Part shown: piece after piece, positions 33,608 through 43,087 of the stretch | Position numbering within the stretch: the stretch's first letter is position 1 | Layout: each line of letters starts with the position of its first letter | Notes under the pieces: model-generated | What the model saw: the letters and a program-made list of their open reading frames with translations, nothing else | Told to the model about the DNA's origin: nothing | The model's database searches: none | From: Flavobacterium inviolabile | Lineage (GTDB): Bacteria > Bacteroidota > Bacteroidia > Flavobacteriales > Flavobacteriaceae | Reading direction: 5' to 3' | Assembly (NCBI RefSeq): GCF_013389455.1 | Contig: NZ_CP058278.1 | Coordinates: 2,790,001-2,854,000 of the forward strand | DNA: 64,000 nt | Program-made: the position numbers and the translations under genes

Positions 33608-34474
33608 ATGCATTTCCTATTATTTAGTGTACTCTGTAGCGTTTCTGTTGGCATTTTATTCAAAATAGCCAAACGGTATTCCGTTTCTTTTCAGCAGGTA
33701 ATCAACTGGAATTATGTTATTGCCATTACGTTGTGTTACCTGTTTTACCAACCTGATATCAGCGCTGTAAATGCAAATGCGCCATGGCCGGTTTATACTA
33801 TTCTCGCTATCCTGCTGCCTACCATATTTCTGGTTCTCGCAACCTCAGTGCGCCATATTGGTATTGTTAAAACCGATATTGCCCAGCGTTTTTCTCTTTT
33901 TATTCCGATCCTGATCGCCTATTTTGTTTTTAAGGAAGCCATAAGCCCGTTAAAATTCTGCGGACTGTTTATCGGTTTTACCGCCATATTCCTGACGTTA
34001 TACAAAAAGGAAAGCCAGCAGGACAAGCAAAATAACTGGCTGTACCCGGCAATTGTTTTACTCGGATTTGGTACGATTGATGTTTTTTTCAAACAAATCG
34101 CTTCCTATAAAGAGATTCCGTATACAACTTCTTTATTTGTTGTTTTTTGCGGTGCTTTAGTCGTTTCTACGGCCATAACACTGTATAAAACAGTCATTAA
34201 AAAGGAACGGTTAAACCGTTTGAGCCTGCTGTTTGGCGTACTTTTAGGACTGCTTAACTTCGGGAATATCCTGTTTTATCTGAAAGCACACAAAGCCTTA
34301 GCCGATAACCCTTCAACCGTGTTTGCCACGATGAACTTTGGTGTGATCCTTTTGGGCAGCCTTGTCGGCATTATCGTCTTTAAGGAAAAAATCAGCCGCA
34401 CCAATTATATCGGAATCATTTTGGCACTAATTGCCATTATTGTGATTACTTTTTCACAGTTGTATACTTTTTAA
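33608..34474 (+). CDS. EamA-type drug/metabolite transporter (DMT) permease
   Basis: A 288-residue inner-membrane protein with about ten hydrophobic helices in two repeated EamA halves; the end of the first half is AQRFSLFIPILIAYFVFKEAIS, that of the second MNFGVILLGSLVGIIVFKEKIS, both with the conserved KE before the next helix. The ATG at 33608 (MHFLLFS) starts the first helix; the frame from 33524 would include the promoter and terminator. Exported or imported compound unknown. Confidence 0.87.
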   Translation: MHFLLFSVLCSVSVGILFKIAKRYSVSFQQVINWNYVIAITLCYLFYQPDISAVNANAPWPVYTILAILLPTIFLVLATSVRHIGIVKTDIAQRFSLFIPILIAYFVFKEAISPLKFCGLFIGFTAIFLTLYKKESQQDKQNNWLYPAIVLLGFGTIDVFFKQIASYKEIPYTTSLFVVFCGALVVSTAITLYKTVIKKERLNRLSLLFGVLLGLLNFGNILFYLKAHKALADNPSTVFATMNFGVILLGSLVGIIVFKEKISRTNYIGIILALIAIIVITFSQLYTF

Positions 34475-34534
34475 GTGAATTTTCTGTTTTGAAATTGTTT
34501 TAATTTTAGTATTTTTAGGAATTAAATCCCTGTT

Positions 34535-36457
34535 ATGAAAAACCCAATTGCAGAGCGCATAGCCGATTTTTTAAAGCATTATCCTCCTTTTATCAGCCTT
34601 TCCTATCAGGAACTGGTGGATATTTCACAAACTATCAGTGTGATCTATTTAGAAAAGAATCAGGTATTGTTTAAAGTTGGCGACGCGACCCACCAAAATT
34701 TTTATGTGGTGGCAAACGGTGCGATTGGTCTTTCGGTAATTTCCGATGCCGAGGAATTCCTGATTGATAAATGTGATGAGGGCGATATTTTGGGACTGCG
34801 TCCGTTTTTTGCCAAAAACAATTACCTGATGACGGCAAAAGCCCGTGAAGAGAGTATTATTTATGCGATTCCGATTGCCGTATTTCAGCCGTATGTGGCT
34901 AAAAATGCCAACGTTTTAAGCTTCCTGCTGGAAAGTTTCGCTTCCAATACCCGGAATCCTTATGACAAAGACCACCGCGGGAAATTGATCTCGGAGAATA
35001 TTATTTTTGACGAACAAAGTGCTGCGGATATCCAGTATTTCCAGCCGGTTAAATATACTAAGAACCCCATTACAGCCAGTTCCAGCGATATTATCAAACA
35101 CATTGCACAAACAATGTCCAACAGCAGGATTGGCAGTGTTATTATTCACGATAACCAGTTACCCATCGGGATCATCACCGATAAGGACCTGCGCTCCAAA
35201 ATTGCAACCGGGGCTTTCCCTATCGACACGGCAGCCGATAAGATCATGTCTTCTCCGGTAATTACCGTTCCGGAAAACATTTCAATTGCCGAAGCACAAA
35301 TGATGATGCTCAAACACAATGTCGGGCATTTGTGTGTAACCAGGGACGGAACCGAGAAAAGTGCTGTTTCCGGAATTATAACGGAACACGATATCGTAGC
35401 GGCACAAGCCAGTAATCCGGGAATCCTTTTAAAATTAACCCGTCGTGCCACACGCTCCAAAGAGCTGAAAACGATACGAGAAAAACTGACCGACCTGATT
35501 CAGAATTCTATCGATAAAAATATCCCGATTTCGCACATCACCAATGTGGCGGCAGAAATCAATATTGCCATTACCAAAAGAGCCATCGATCTGGCTATTG
35601 AAAAAATGGAAACACCGCCTCCTACCCGATTTGCCTGGTTTAACTTGGGCAGCCAGGGCCGAAAAGAACAATTGCTGTTAACGGATATCGACAACATTCT
35701 GGTATTTGAAGATGTTGAGGCAGAACGTTATGACGACGTAAAACAGTACTTTATGCAGCTGGCAGACAAGGTAATCGAAACACTTGAAAAAGTGGGTTAC
35801 ACACCTTGTCCGCAGGAGTTAATGGCTAATAATGAACTATGGTGTAAATCATTGACAGACTGGATAAAACAATACAATACCTGGATTAACACTCCAGGTG
35901 AAAAAGGAATTAATCTGAGTACTATTTTCTTTGATTATGATCTGATTTACGGGGATATTTCTTTCGAAAATTCCCTGACAGAAAGCATTTTCAACAGTAC
36001 CGATAACAACCAGCTGTTCTATGCTTTCTTAGGAACAAATGCCATAAAAAAACCGGCACCATTAGGCTTTTTCCGCCAGTTCCTGTTAGAGCAGGATGAA
36101 GAACACAAAGATGCTTTCGATATTAAGAACCGTGCCATCATGCCATTGGTTGATGCCGCCCGTGTGCTGTGCATCAGCAGAAACATCAAAGGCATTACCA
36201 ATACCTACCAGCGTTTTAAAAAACTGGCCGATTTAGAGCCGCAAAATGCCGATTTGTATCTGGAATGTGCCGAAGCTTTTAACACCCTGATCTGGTTCAG
36301 AACCGAAGAAGGCCTGCAGAATAGTTCCAACGGCAGTTACATTAACCTGCAGGAACTATCGAAAGTAGATAAAGTGAAGCTGAAAAATTGTTTTCAGCCG
36401 ATAAATGACATACAGGATTTAATTAAAAATCGTTTTCAACTGACCTATTTTACATAG
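34535..36457 (+). CDS. DUF294-type nucleotidyltransferase-like signalling protein (cNMP-binding, CBS pair)
   Basis: A 640-residue cytosolic protein. Residues 10-140 are a cyclic-nucleotide-binding fold (VLFKVGDATHQNFYVVANGAIG, CDEGDILGLRPF). Residues 165-300 are two CBS domains (GSVIIHDNQLPIGIITDKDL, VGHLCVTRDGTEK...ITEHDIV). Residues 330-470 are the DUF294 nucleotidyltransferase domain, with LGSQGRKEQLLLTDIDN holding the GS and DxD acidic pair, and the rest is DUF294_C. Such proteins sit beside acs/actP genes in many bacteria and are thought to sense energy state; mechanism unproven. The exonuclease gene follows after 3 bases. Confidence 0.9.
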   Translation: MKNPIAERIADFLKHYPPFISLSYQELVDISQTISVIYLEKNQVLFKVGDATHQNFYVVANGAIGLSVISDAEEFLIDKCDEGDILGLRPFFAKNNYLMTAKAREESIIYAIPIAVFQPYVAKNANVLSFLLESFASNTRNPYDKDHRGKLISENIIFDEQSAADIQYFQPVKYTKNPITASSSDIIKHIAQTMSNSRIGSVIIHDNQLPIGIITDKDLRSKIATGAFPIDTAADKIMSSPVITVPENISIAEAQMMMLKHNVGHLCVTRDGTEKSAVSGIITEHDIVAAQASNPGILLKLTRRATRSKELKTIREKLTDLIQNSIDKNIPISHITNVAAEINIAITKRAIDLAIEKMETPPPTRFAWFNLGSQGRKEQLLLTDIDNILVFEDVEAERYDDVKQYFMQLADKVIETLEKVGYTPCPQELMANNELWCKSLTDWIKQYNTWINTPGEKGINLSTIFFDYDLIYGDISFENSLTESIFNSTDNNQLFYAFLGTNAIKKPAPLGFFRQFLLEQDEEHKDAFDIKNRAIMPLVDAARVLCISRNIKGITNTYQRFKKLADLEPQNADLYLECAEAFNTLIWFRTEEGLQNSSNGSYINLQELSKVDKVKLKNCFQPINDIQDLIKNRFQLTYFT

Positions 36458-36460
36458 ATT

Positions 36461-37066
36461 ATGGTATTAGATTGGCTTACAGGTAAAGATATTCCCCAAT
36501 TCTGGAAACAATACGCAGCTCATTTTGACAAAGAAGAACAAAACGGGACAAAGCGCTATGTTGTTTTCGATACAGAAACCACCGGACTGGACTGGAAGGA
36601 TGATGTAATCCTTTCCATTGGTGCTATTGCTGTAATTGATAACGAAATTAAAGTTGGTGATTTTTTTGAAGTTTACCTGAAACAAGAGGTTTTCAATCCC
36701 GAAAACGCCATTCTTACCGGTATTTTAAAAGAAGGCAAAGAAGAGAAAATCATTGAAGCGGAAGCTATTATCCGTTTTCTGGATTTTATTAAAGACGCTA
36801 CTTTAATCGGCCACAACATTAACTTTGATGTGGAAATGATCAATCAGGCATTAAAGCGCCTGAATCTGGGAAAACTAAAAAATATGATACTGGATGTGGA
36901 TGTCATGTATCAGAAATTTAAAAACCTGCCGGAAGACAAACACCAGAGCCTGGATGAATTGTGTGATATATTTAAAATCAAAAAGAGCGACCGTCATACT
37001 GCTTCGGGCGATGCCTATATTATTGCTTTACTGTTTTTAAAGCTAAAGAAAAAGCTGAAATTATAG
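36461..37066 (+). CDS. DEDDh 3'-5' exonuclease (DnaQ-like)
   Basis: A 201-residue exonuclease. Exo I is FDTETTGLDWKDD (catalytic D and E), Exo II LIGHNINFDVEM, and Exo III DRHTASGDAY with the histidine and last aspartate of the DEDDh class. About 40 N-terminal residues (WLTGKDIPQFWKQYAAHF) precede the nuclease fold. It is coupled to the DUF294 gene (3-base gap); the same pair accompanies acetate-use genes in other phyla, but why is unclear. Its usual neighbour acs is here separated by an A+T-rich insert. Confidence 0.9.
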   Translation: MVLDWLTGKDIPQFWKQYAAHFDKEEQNGTKRYVVFDTETTGLDWKDDVILSIGAIAVIDNEIKVGDFFEVYLKQEVFNPENAILTGILKEGKEEKIIEAEAIIRFLDFIKDATLIGHNINFDVEMINQALKRLNLGKLKNMILDVDVMYQKFKNLPEDKHQSLDELCDIFKIKKSDRHTASGDAYIIALLFLKLKKKLKL

Positions 37067-37172
37067 CGCAGGATTTTATTTAAAAGATAAAACCTTGTTA
37101 TATCAATCTTTCAAGTTTAAGATATATATCCATATGTTACCTGCCATTTTAATCAACTAATTGCTAAAAATA

Positions 37173-38315
37173 ATGATTCAAACTGTTGTCGAAATACTTA
37201 TAGATAATTCTGGAAGTATGGGTTATATGAAAGGTGCTGGCTTAGAACACAAGAACCGATACTTAATTGATGGTGTAACAAGGATGTCATTAGTTAAGAA
37301 AATCTTATTAGAACAAATTATACCAACTTTAAAATATGCTGATCAAATTATCATAAGGACTTTCCGGCACGAGACCCGAAAGATAAACAACCAAGTAGTA
37401 ACTGAAGCAACAACTCCACTTATCTACAATGATATTTTTGATGAACAGAGAATAACAAAAAAAGTATCATCATTAGTGGATCCTCCCTCTGGAGGAACAC
37501 CAATAACTGCCGCTATTGAAATCGCTATAAAAGACTTAAAAAAATATTCAGTAAATGATCGAAAAATCATTTTATTGACTGACGGTGAAGAAAATGGTGA
37601 TGGCAATTATATTGAAGCCGCAAAAAAAGCTAAACTAATAAACGGAGTAGAATGCAAAATATTTATAATTGGTCTTGCTCATAACGAATCGTCGAAAATT
37701 AAAGCTAAAGAAATTGCAACTGGTGGTTACTTTAATATAGCATCTAAAAATTTCTCGAGCGACGAAGTTTTAAAAATCTTAGAACCTTTAAAAGTTGCAG
37801 TTTTAGAAAATACGATTCAAAATTTTAAAATAACGCAAAACGAATCAAATATAGAAAGAGCTAAAGAACTTTTATCATCAGGAATCGATTCTACTACCTT
37901 AACGATTGATGAAGATTACAGTGAAGCGATACGTTTAAAAAGCGAAACATATCTTTACTCTAAACTTTGTGAAATTTATGAGAAAGAAAATGTGAATTGG
38001 TTAAATCAAAATGGAGAAAGTAATCAATCGTATGATTTTGAAGTTTTAAATCCTAACGGAACGGTTCAACTTTATATTGAATGTAAAGGAACTGCTTACA
38101 ACAAATCGACATTCTATTTAACAGCGAAGGAGTGGCATTTCTTTTTGTCACAAAAAGAGAATTACCAAGTTTATAGAATATTGAATATTGAAAATGAGCC
38201 GAGTATTTATCTTATTGAAAATTTATTTGAGTCAATATTTAATGGAAAAGTAGTTCCATATCTACTTGCTCCCGAAATTTTAAAAGAAGAAAGAGTATTT
38301 TTAACTTTAAAGTAA
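37173..38315 (+). CDS. VWA domain protein fused to a DUF3883 nuclease-like domain
   Basis: A 380-residue protein. The N-terminal VWA domain (about 5-215) has the metal-ion site DNSGSMGYM, the threonine in GGTPITAAIE and the aspartate in LLTDGEENGDG. The C-terminal 120 residues match DUF3883 (NO VEIN C-terminal domain): SYDFEVLNPNGTVQLYIECKG, then FYLTAKEWHFFLSQKENYQVYRI, with an E-x-K pair of the PD-(D/E)xK type. DUF3883 occurs in restriction and conflict systems. ATG 37173 is preferred over TTG 37161. A decayed kinase gene follows, as in VWA-kinase (TerY-like) modules. Strong A+T bias marks transfer. Confidence 0.75.
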   Translation: MIQTVVEILIDNSGSMGYMKGAGLEHKNRYLIDGVTRMSLVKKILLEQIIPTLKYADQIIIRTFRHETRKINNQVVTEATTPLIYNDIFDEQRITKKVSSLVDPPSGGTPITAAIEIAIKDLKKYSVNDRKIILLTDGEENGDGNYIEAAKKAKLINGVECKIFIIGLAHNESSKIKAKEIATGGYFNIASKNFSSDEVLKILEPLKVAVLENTIQNFKITQNESNIERAKELLSSGIDSTTLTIDEDYSEAIRLKSETYLYSKLCEIYEKENVNWLNQNGESNQSYDFEVLNPNGTVQLYIECKGTAYNKSTFYLTAKEWHFFLSQKENYQVYRILNIENEPSIYLIENLFESIFNGKVVPYLLAPEILKEERVFLTLK

Positions 38316-38378
38316 ATCGGTTTCAAAAACCTGGCATTAATAGCTTCTGTAAAAAATATTCATATTATAAATGTTTAA

Positions 38379-38769
38379 TTCTATAATGAATTTACAGTTG
38401 ATGAAGTAAAATACTTGTATTGCGTAATACCTTTTTATAATGACGGAAGTTTGAGAGATTTTTTAAAATCACAAACGAAGTTGATCGATTTGAAAACCTC
38501 AATAAAGTTGATGCTTGACCTAACAAAAGGAATTGAAAAACACATAAAAAGGTTATCCATCGAGATTTAAATCCTGAAAACATTTTAATAAAGGAAATAG
38601 TGATTTATGTATTTGTGATTTTGGTTTGGTCAAGCTAATAGATGCCAAAACCAGAACTAAAATCTTTCAAAGGTTCAGGAATATTCCATATATGGCTCCA
38701 GAATGCGAGATGTTTGATTCAAATCCAAAGTCGATAAAAACTTCAATTCGCATAAGAAAGTACAAGTAA
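38379..38769 (+). pseudogene. Decayed eukaryotic-type Ser/Thr protein kinase
   Basis: Kinase subdomains appear in order but in three frames. Frame one (38379-38570) gives the hinge VKYLYCVIPFYNDGSLRDFL and helix LMLDLTKGIEK; frame two (about 38552-38595) gives the catalytic loop VIHRDLNPENILI; frame three (38602-38769) gives LCICDFGLVK (DFG motif), then the activation segment RNIPYMAPECEMFD. At least two frameshifts separate them. The ATP-binding N lobe and the end of the C lobe are absent. It lies on the same strand as the VWA-DUF3883 gene and was probably its operon partner. Confidence 0.85.
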
Positions 38770-38824
38770 CGTTATTCCTTATACATTAAAACCTCACTTA
38801 CTCAAAACTGTTCTATTGATAAAC

Positions 38825-38857
38825 AAAAAACCACTTTCAAATTGAAAGTGGTTTTTT
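38825..38857 (-). terminator. Terminator of the acetate/propionate operon, after acs
   Basis: AAAAAACCACTTTC (38825-38838) pairs with GAAAGTGGTTTTTT (38844-38857) around a 5-base loop, 21 bases beyond the acs stop on the minus strand. Confidence 0.9.
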
Positions 38858-38877
38858 GTTATATAGAAATGAATAAA

Positions 38878-40785
38878 CTACAATTTCTCGTTTTTGATTT
38901 CCTCTACAATTTCCGGATTTAATAATGTGGAGATATCCCCAAAATTAGAAAAATCACCTTCGGCTATTTTACGCAGGATTCTACGCATGATCTTTCCGGA
39001 ACGTGTTTTCGGTAATCCCGATACGAATTGTATCTTATCCAGTTTTGCAATCGGTCCGATATGACTCGCCACATGCTCGTTGATCTCCTTACGCAAATTG
39101 TCGCGGTCACGGTATTCCCCGATCTCTTTAAGGATAATAAATCCGTAAAGCGCATTTCCTTTAATATCGTGCGGGAAGCCAACAATAGCCGATTCTGCTA
39201 CCGCCGGATGTTCGTTGATTGCATCTTCAATTGGCGCTGTTCCTAAGTTATGTCCGGAAACAATCACCACATCATCTACCCTTCCGGTAATTCTGTAATA
39301 GCCTACTTCGTCCCGTAAAGCGCCATCGCCGGTAAAATATTTACCCGGGAAAGCCGAAAAGTAGGTATCCTTATAACGCTGGTGATCGCCCCAGATGGTT
39401 CTGGCAATGGACGGCCACGGAAACTTGACACACAAACTTCCCACAACCTGGTTTCCTTCAATCTCGTTGCGCTTTTCGTCCATTAAAACCGGCTGGATTC
39501 CCGGTAACGGCAACGTGGCATACGTTGGTTTTGTTGGTGTTACAAAAGGTACCGGTGAAATCATGATTCCTCCGGTTTCTGTTTGCCACCAGGTATCTAC
39601 AATAGGGCATTTTTTCTTGCCCACATGGTCGTTATACCAGTGCCATGCCTCTTCGTTAATAGGCTCACCTACCGAACCGATAACCTTTAAGCTGGATAAA
39701 TCATGTTTATCAACCCATTCAGTACTTTCTTTGGCTAACGAACGGATCGCTGTTGGCGCCGTATAGAACTGGGTAACCTTATGTTTGTCGATAACATCCC
39801 AGAAACGTCCGAAATCCGGATAAGACGGAACCCCTTCAAAAATAACTGTTGTCGCCCCGTTTAATAACGGTCCGTATAAAATATAGGAGTGTCCGGTAAT
39901 CCAGCCGATATCGGCCGTACACCAGTAAATATCGTTTTCTTCATAATTGAAGATATTTTTAAACGTATAGGCTGTATATACCATATAACCGGCAGTCGTG
40001 TGCAGCATTCCTTTCGGTTTCCCGGTAGAGCCGGAAGTATATAAAATAAACAACGGATCTTCCGCATCCATTATTTCCGCTACGTTGTTCGGAATCGCTT
40101 CGTCTAAAAGCGGCTGTAACCACAGGTCACGGCCTTCTTTCATTGTAACAGTTGTATTGGTTCTTTTCGCAACCAATACTTTGGTTACCGAAGGGCATTT
40201 TTCCAGGGCTTCATCTACAATTACTTTTAAGTCGATTGTTTTGTTTCCTCTGAAAGCACCATCGGAGGTGATAACCATTTTACATTCGCAGTCGATAATA
40301 CGGGAAGCGATGGCAGAGGCTGAAAATCCGGCAAATACCACCGAATGTATCGCTCCGATTCTGGCGCAGGCTAAAACGGCAACGGCAAGTTCCGGGATCA
40401 TCGGCAGGTAAATACAAACCCTGTCCCCTTTTTTAATGCCTTGTTCCCGTAAAACGTTAGCCATTTTGGCCACACGGTCGTACAACTCGTTATAGGTAAT
40501 GTGTTCTGCTGCTTCTTTCGGATCGTTCGGTTCAAAAATAATCGCGGTTTTATTCCCTCTTTTTGCCAGGTGGCGGTCAATACAGTTTTTTGTGATATTG
40601 ACTTTTCCATTCACAAACCATTTAATATCGGCTTCCGCCATATCAAATTCCATTACTTTATCCCACAACTGGTACCAGGTAAAATTCTCTTCTGCTACTT
40701 TTCCCCAAAATTTACGCGGTTCACGAATAGACTTTTTATAGTGTTTAAAATATTCTTCGAGATTGTTTATTTTATAATAACTCAT
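38878..40785 (-). CDS. acs: Acetate--CoA ligase (acetyl-CoA synthetase)
   Basis: A 635-residue ANL-superfamily enzyme making acetyl-CoA from acetate, ATP and CoA via acetyl-AMP. The P-loop is YTSGSTGKPKGMLHTT; the acyl pocket motif is WWQTETGG, with the Acs-type tryptophan; the hinge and CoA-binding motif is YYRITGRVDDVVIVSGHNLG; and the catalytic lysine lies in LPKTRSGKIMRR, the site used for control by lysine acetylation. Length is normal. It is the last gene of an eight-gene operon, 11 bases after the PrpE-like gene. Confidence 0.95.
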   Translation of the reverse strand: MSYYKINNLEEYFKHYKKSIREPRKFWGKVAEENFTWYQLWDKVMEFDMAEADIKWFVNGKVNITKNCIDRHLAKRGNKTAIIFEPNDPKEAAEHITYNELYDRVAKMANVLREQGIKKGDRVCIYLPMIPELAVAVLACARIGAIHSVVFAGFSASAIASRIIDCECKMVITSDGAFRGNKTIDLKVIVDEALEKCPSVTKVLVAKRTNTTVTMKEGRDLWLQPLLDEAIPNNVAEIMDAEDPLFILYTSGSTGKPKGMLHTTAGYMVYTAYTFKNIFNYEENDIYWCTADIGWITGHSYILYGPLLNGATTVIFEGVPSYPDFGRFWDVIDKHKVTQFYTAPTAIRSLAKESTEWVDKHDLSSLKVIGSVGEPINEEAWHWYNDHVGKKKCPIVDTWWQTETGGIMISPVPFVTPTKPTYATLPLPGIQPVLMDEKRNEIEGNQVVGSLCVKFPWPSIARTIWGDHQRYKDTYFSAFPGKYFTGDGALRDEVGYYRITGRVDDVVIVSGHNLGTAPIEDAINEHPAVAESAIVGFPHDIKGNALYGFIILKEIGEYRDRDNLRKEINEHVASHIGPIAKLDKIQFVSGLPKTRSGKIMRRILRKIAEGDFSNFGDISTLLNPEIVEEIKNEKL

Positions 40786-40796
40786 GACTAATTTGT

Positions 40797-42707
40797 TTAT
40801 TCTTTTGCATCTTTTTTAAATATTCCTATTCCGTAGTTTTTAAAAGCGTCGGTCACTTCTCCGATAATGGCTTCATCATCAATTGTAGACGGAACCTGAT
40901 ATTGTTCTCCGTCAACAATACTGCGCAACAATTTTCTGAGGATTTTACCGGAACGCGTTTTGGGCAGTCGCTGGACCACGACTACATTTCGCAGGGAGGC
41001 TACCGCACCAATCTGCTCCCTTACCAGCTGTACTATTTCATATTCCAGCTGAAAGTGCTCAATATCATGTCCAGATTTTACCACCGCCATCGCTAACGGA
41101 ACCTGCCCTTTTAAGGCATCGTTAATCCCGATTACCGCACATTCTGCTACTGAATCGTGTGCTGCTACAATTTCTTCCATTTCTGCGGTAGAAAGCCGGT
41201 GTCCGGCAACATTGATAACATCGTCAACACGCCCTGTTATGTAAATATAATCATCTTTGTCTTTATACCCGCCGTCGCCGGAAAAATAATAGCCCGGGAA
41301 ACGGTTTAAATATCCGGCTTTAAAGCGCACTTCGTCTTCCCATAAACCCAGCATCATTCCCGGTGGCAAAGGTAGTTTTATTACCACATATCCTTCCTCA
41401 TTTGCACCCAATTCTTTGCCGTTTTCATCAAAAATCCGGATATCATAACCCGAAACGGCTTTTCCGGCAGAACCGGGCCTGATCGGCAGGTATTCCACTC
41501 CCATCATATTGGCTATCATCGGCCAGCCGGACTCCGTTTGCCACCAGTGGTCAATTGTTGGAATCGGAATATGTTTCCGGTACCATTCCAGTGTGGCAAC
41601 ATCGCAGCGTTCTCCTGCCAGAAACTGGATACGCAAGCTGCTCAGATCGTATTTTTTTATAAATAATCCGTCCGGATCTTCTTTTTTAATCGCCCGGATC
41701 GCAGTGGGTGCCGTAAACATAACACTTACTTTATGTTCGGCTATTACACGCCAGAAGGTGCTGGCATCCGGAGTTTTGATTGGTTTCCCTTCAAAAATAA
41801 CGGTTGTATTACGGTTTAGCAGCGGACCATACAGGATATAACTGTGTCCTACCGCCCAGCCCATATCGGAAGCTGCCCAGAAAACTTCGCCTTCATTAAC
41901 GTTATAAATATAGCGCATTGAAAATTTAAGTACCGTAGCATAACCACCTGTATCCCTGACAATTCCTTTTGGTTTTCCGGTTGTTCCGGACGTATACAAA
42001 ACATACAGCGGATGGCTGGACTCTAACGGTACACAAGGTACTTCTTCCGATCTGGCAACCAGATCGGCATAATCCACATCATACGTCTGGAACGGAATCC
42101 TGGCGCCCAACTTCCTGTTAAAAATAACTACTTTTTCCGGCTTGTGGTTTGCCATTTCAATAGCTTCATCCACTAAAGGTTTATAGGCAATCAGCCGGTC
42201 AATTTCAATTCCTGATGAAGCCGTGATGATCGCTTTGGGTTTGGAATCGTCTATCCGGATAGCCAGCTCATGCGGGGCAAATCCGCCGAAAACCACCGAA
42301 TGCGTAACCCCGATACGGGCACAGGCAAGCATGGCAAAAGCTACCTGCGGGATCATGGGCATATAAATCACCGCCGTATCGCCTTTGGTCAACCCTAACG
42401 AAACCAATCCGCCGGCTAACTTCGCTACTTCGGTTTTCACTTCATTAAACGTATATTTCCTGACATTTTGCGTTACCGGCGAGTCATAAATAAAAGCAAC
42501 CTGCTCGCCGTGACCGTCCTGAATATGCTTGTCTATCGCAAGATAGCAGATATTCAGCTCGCCATCGGCAAACCAGCGCGCATAACCGTTTTCATCTTTG
42601 GAAAGTATCGCCTGCGGTTTGGAATACCATTCCAAAACATCGGCCTGCTCTTTCCAGAAATCTTCCGGAGCATTAATACTCCTGTTGTAACATTCCTTGT
42701 AGTTCAT
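40797..42707 (-). CDS. prpE: Propionyl-CoA synthetase-like acyl-CoA synthetase (PrpE type)
   Basis: A 636-residue ANL enzyme close to but distinct from Acs. The P-loop is YTSGTTGKPKGIVRDTGGY, in the RDTGG form of PrpE/ACSS3; the pocket motif is HWWQTESGWPM; the hinge is YIYITGRVDDVINVAGH; the catalytic lysine is in LPKTRSGKILRK. This points to propionate or a similar short acid as substrate; butyrate or acetoacetate cannot be ruled out. It lies between the receiver gene (13 bases) and acs (11 bases). Confidence 0.85.
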   Translation of the reverse strand: MNYKECYNRSINAPEDFWKEQADVLEWYSKPQAILSKDENGYARWFADGELNICYLAIDKHIQDGHGEQVAFIYDSPVTQNVRKYTFNEVKTEVAKLAGGLVSLGLTKGDTAVIYMPMIPQVAFAMLACARIGVTHSVVFGGFAPHELAIRIDDSKPKAIITASSGIEIDRLIAYKPLVDEAIEMANHKPEKVVIFNRKLGARIPFQTYDVDYADLVARSEEVPCVPLESSHPLYVLYTSGTTGKPKGIVRDTGGYATVLKFSMRYIYNVNEGEVFWAASDMGWAVGHSYILYGPLLNRNTTVIFEGKPIKTPDASTFWRVIAEHKVSVMFTAPTAIRAIKKEDPDGLFIKKYDLSSLRIQFLAGERCDVATLEWYRKHIPIPTIDHWWQTESGWPMIANMMGVEYLPIRPGSAGKAVSGYDIRIFDENGKELGANEEGYVVIKLPLPPGMMLGLWEDEVRFKAGYLNRFPGYYFSGDGGYKDKDDYIYITGRVDDVINVAGHRLSTAEMEEIVAAHDSVAECAVIGINDALKGQVPLAMAVVKSGHDIEHFQLEYEIVQLVREQIGAVASLRNVVVVQRLPKTRSGKILRKLLRSIVDGEQYQVPSTIDDEAIIGEVTDAFKNYGIGIFKKDAKE

Positions 42708-42720
42708 AGTCAGTTTGTTT

Positions 42721-43086
42721 TTAACTGGTGAGCAGCTCGTTAGCCTGTTCCACCAGTTTCTTAATCGAAAATGGTTTGGTCATATACAGATCGGCTCCCA
42801 GGGAAAGCCCTTTTTCTATATCCTTTTCTTTATTTTTAGCCGACAGGAAAATCACTTTGCAGTGCTGCAGGCGTTCGTCTTTTTTAATCTGCTCTAAAGT
42901 GGCAAATCCGTCTACCATCGGCATCATCACATCCAGGATAATGATGTCCGGCTGCTGGATCTTTAAAATATCCAATGCTTCCTGTCCGTCACGGGCAATG
43001 AATACTTCATAATTATTTTTCTTAAACGTATATTCTAATGACATAACGATATTGGGTTCGTCATCTACAATTAAAATTTTCTTCAT
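42721..43086 (-). CDS. Single-domain response regulator (receiver only)
   Basis: A 121-residue receiver with no output domain: acidic pair D8-D9, phosphoacceptor D52 in IILDVMMP, LSAKNKEKD with the switch serine, and lysine in MTKPFSIKKL. The ATG at 43086 (MKKILIVDD) is preferred; the frame continues upstream into the kinase gene. One base separates it from the symporter-kinase stop, so it must be that kinase's partner. In CrbS/CrbR systems of other bacteria the regulator has a DNA-binding domain, so how this one reaches acs transcription is open. Confidence 0.92.
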   Translation of the reverse strand: MKKILIVDDEPNIVMSLEYTFKKNNYEVFIARDGQEALDILKIQQPDIIILDVMMPMVDGFATLEQIKKDERLQHCKVIFLSAKNKEKDIEKGLSLGADLYMTKPFSIKKLVEQANELLTS

Positions 43087-43087
43087 A

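Noticed and set aside
39998..40411. A 137-codon antisense frame inside acs
   Set aside because: It is a shadow of a highly conserved enzyme gene, with no start site context or domain.
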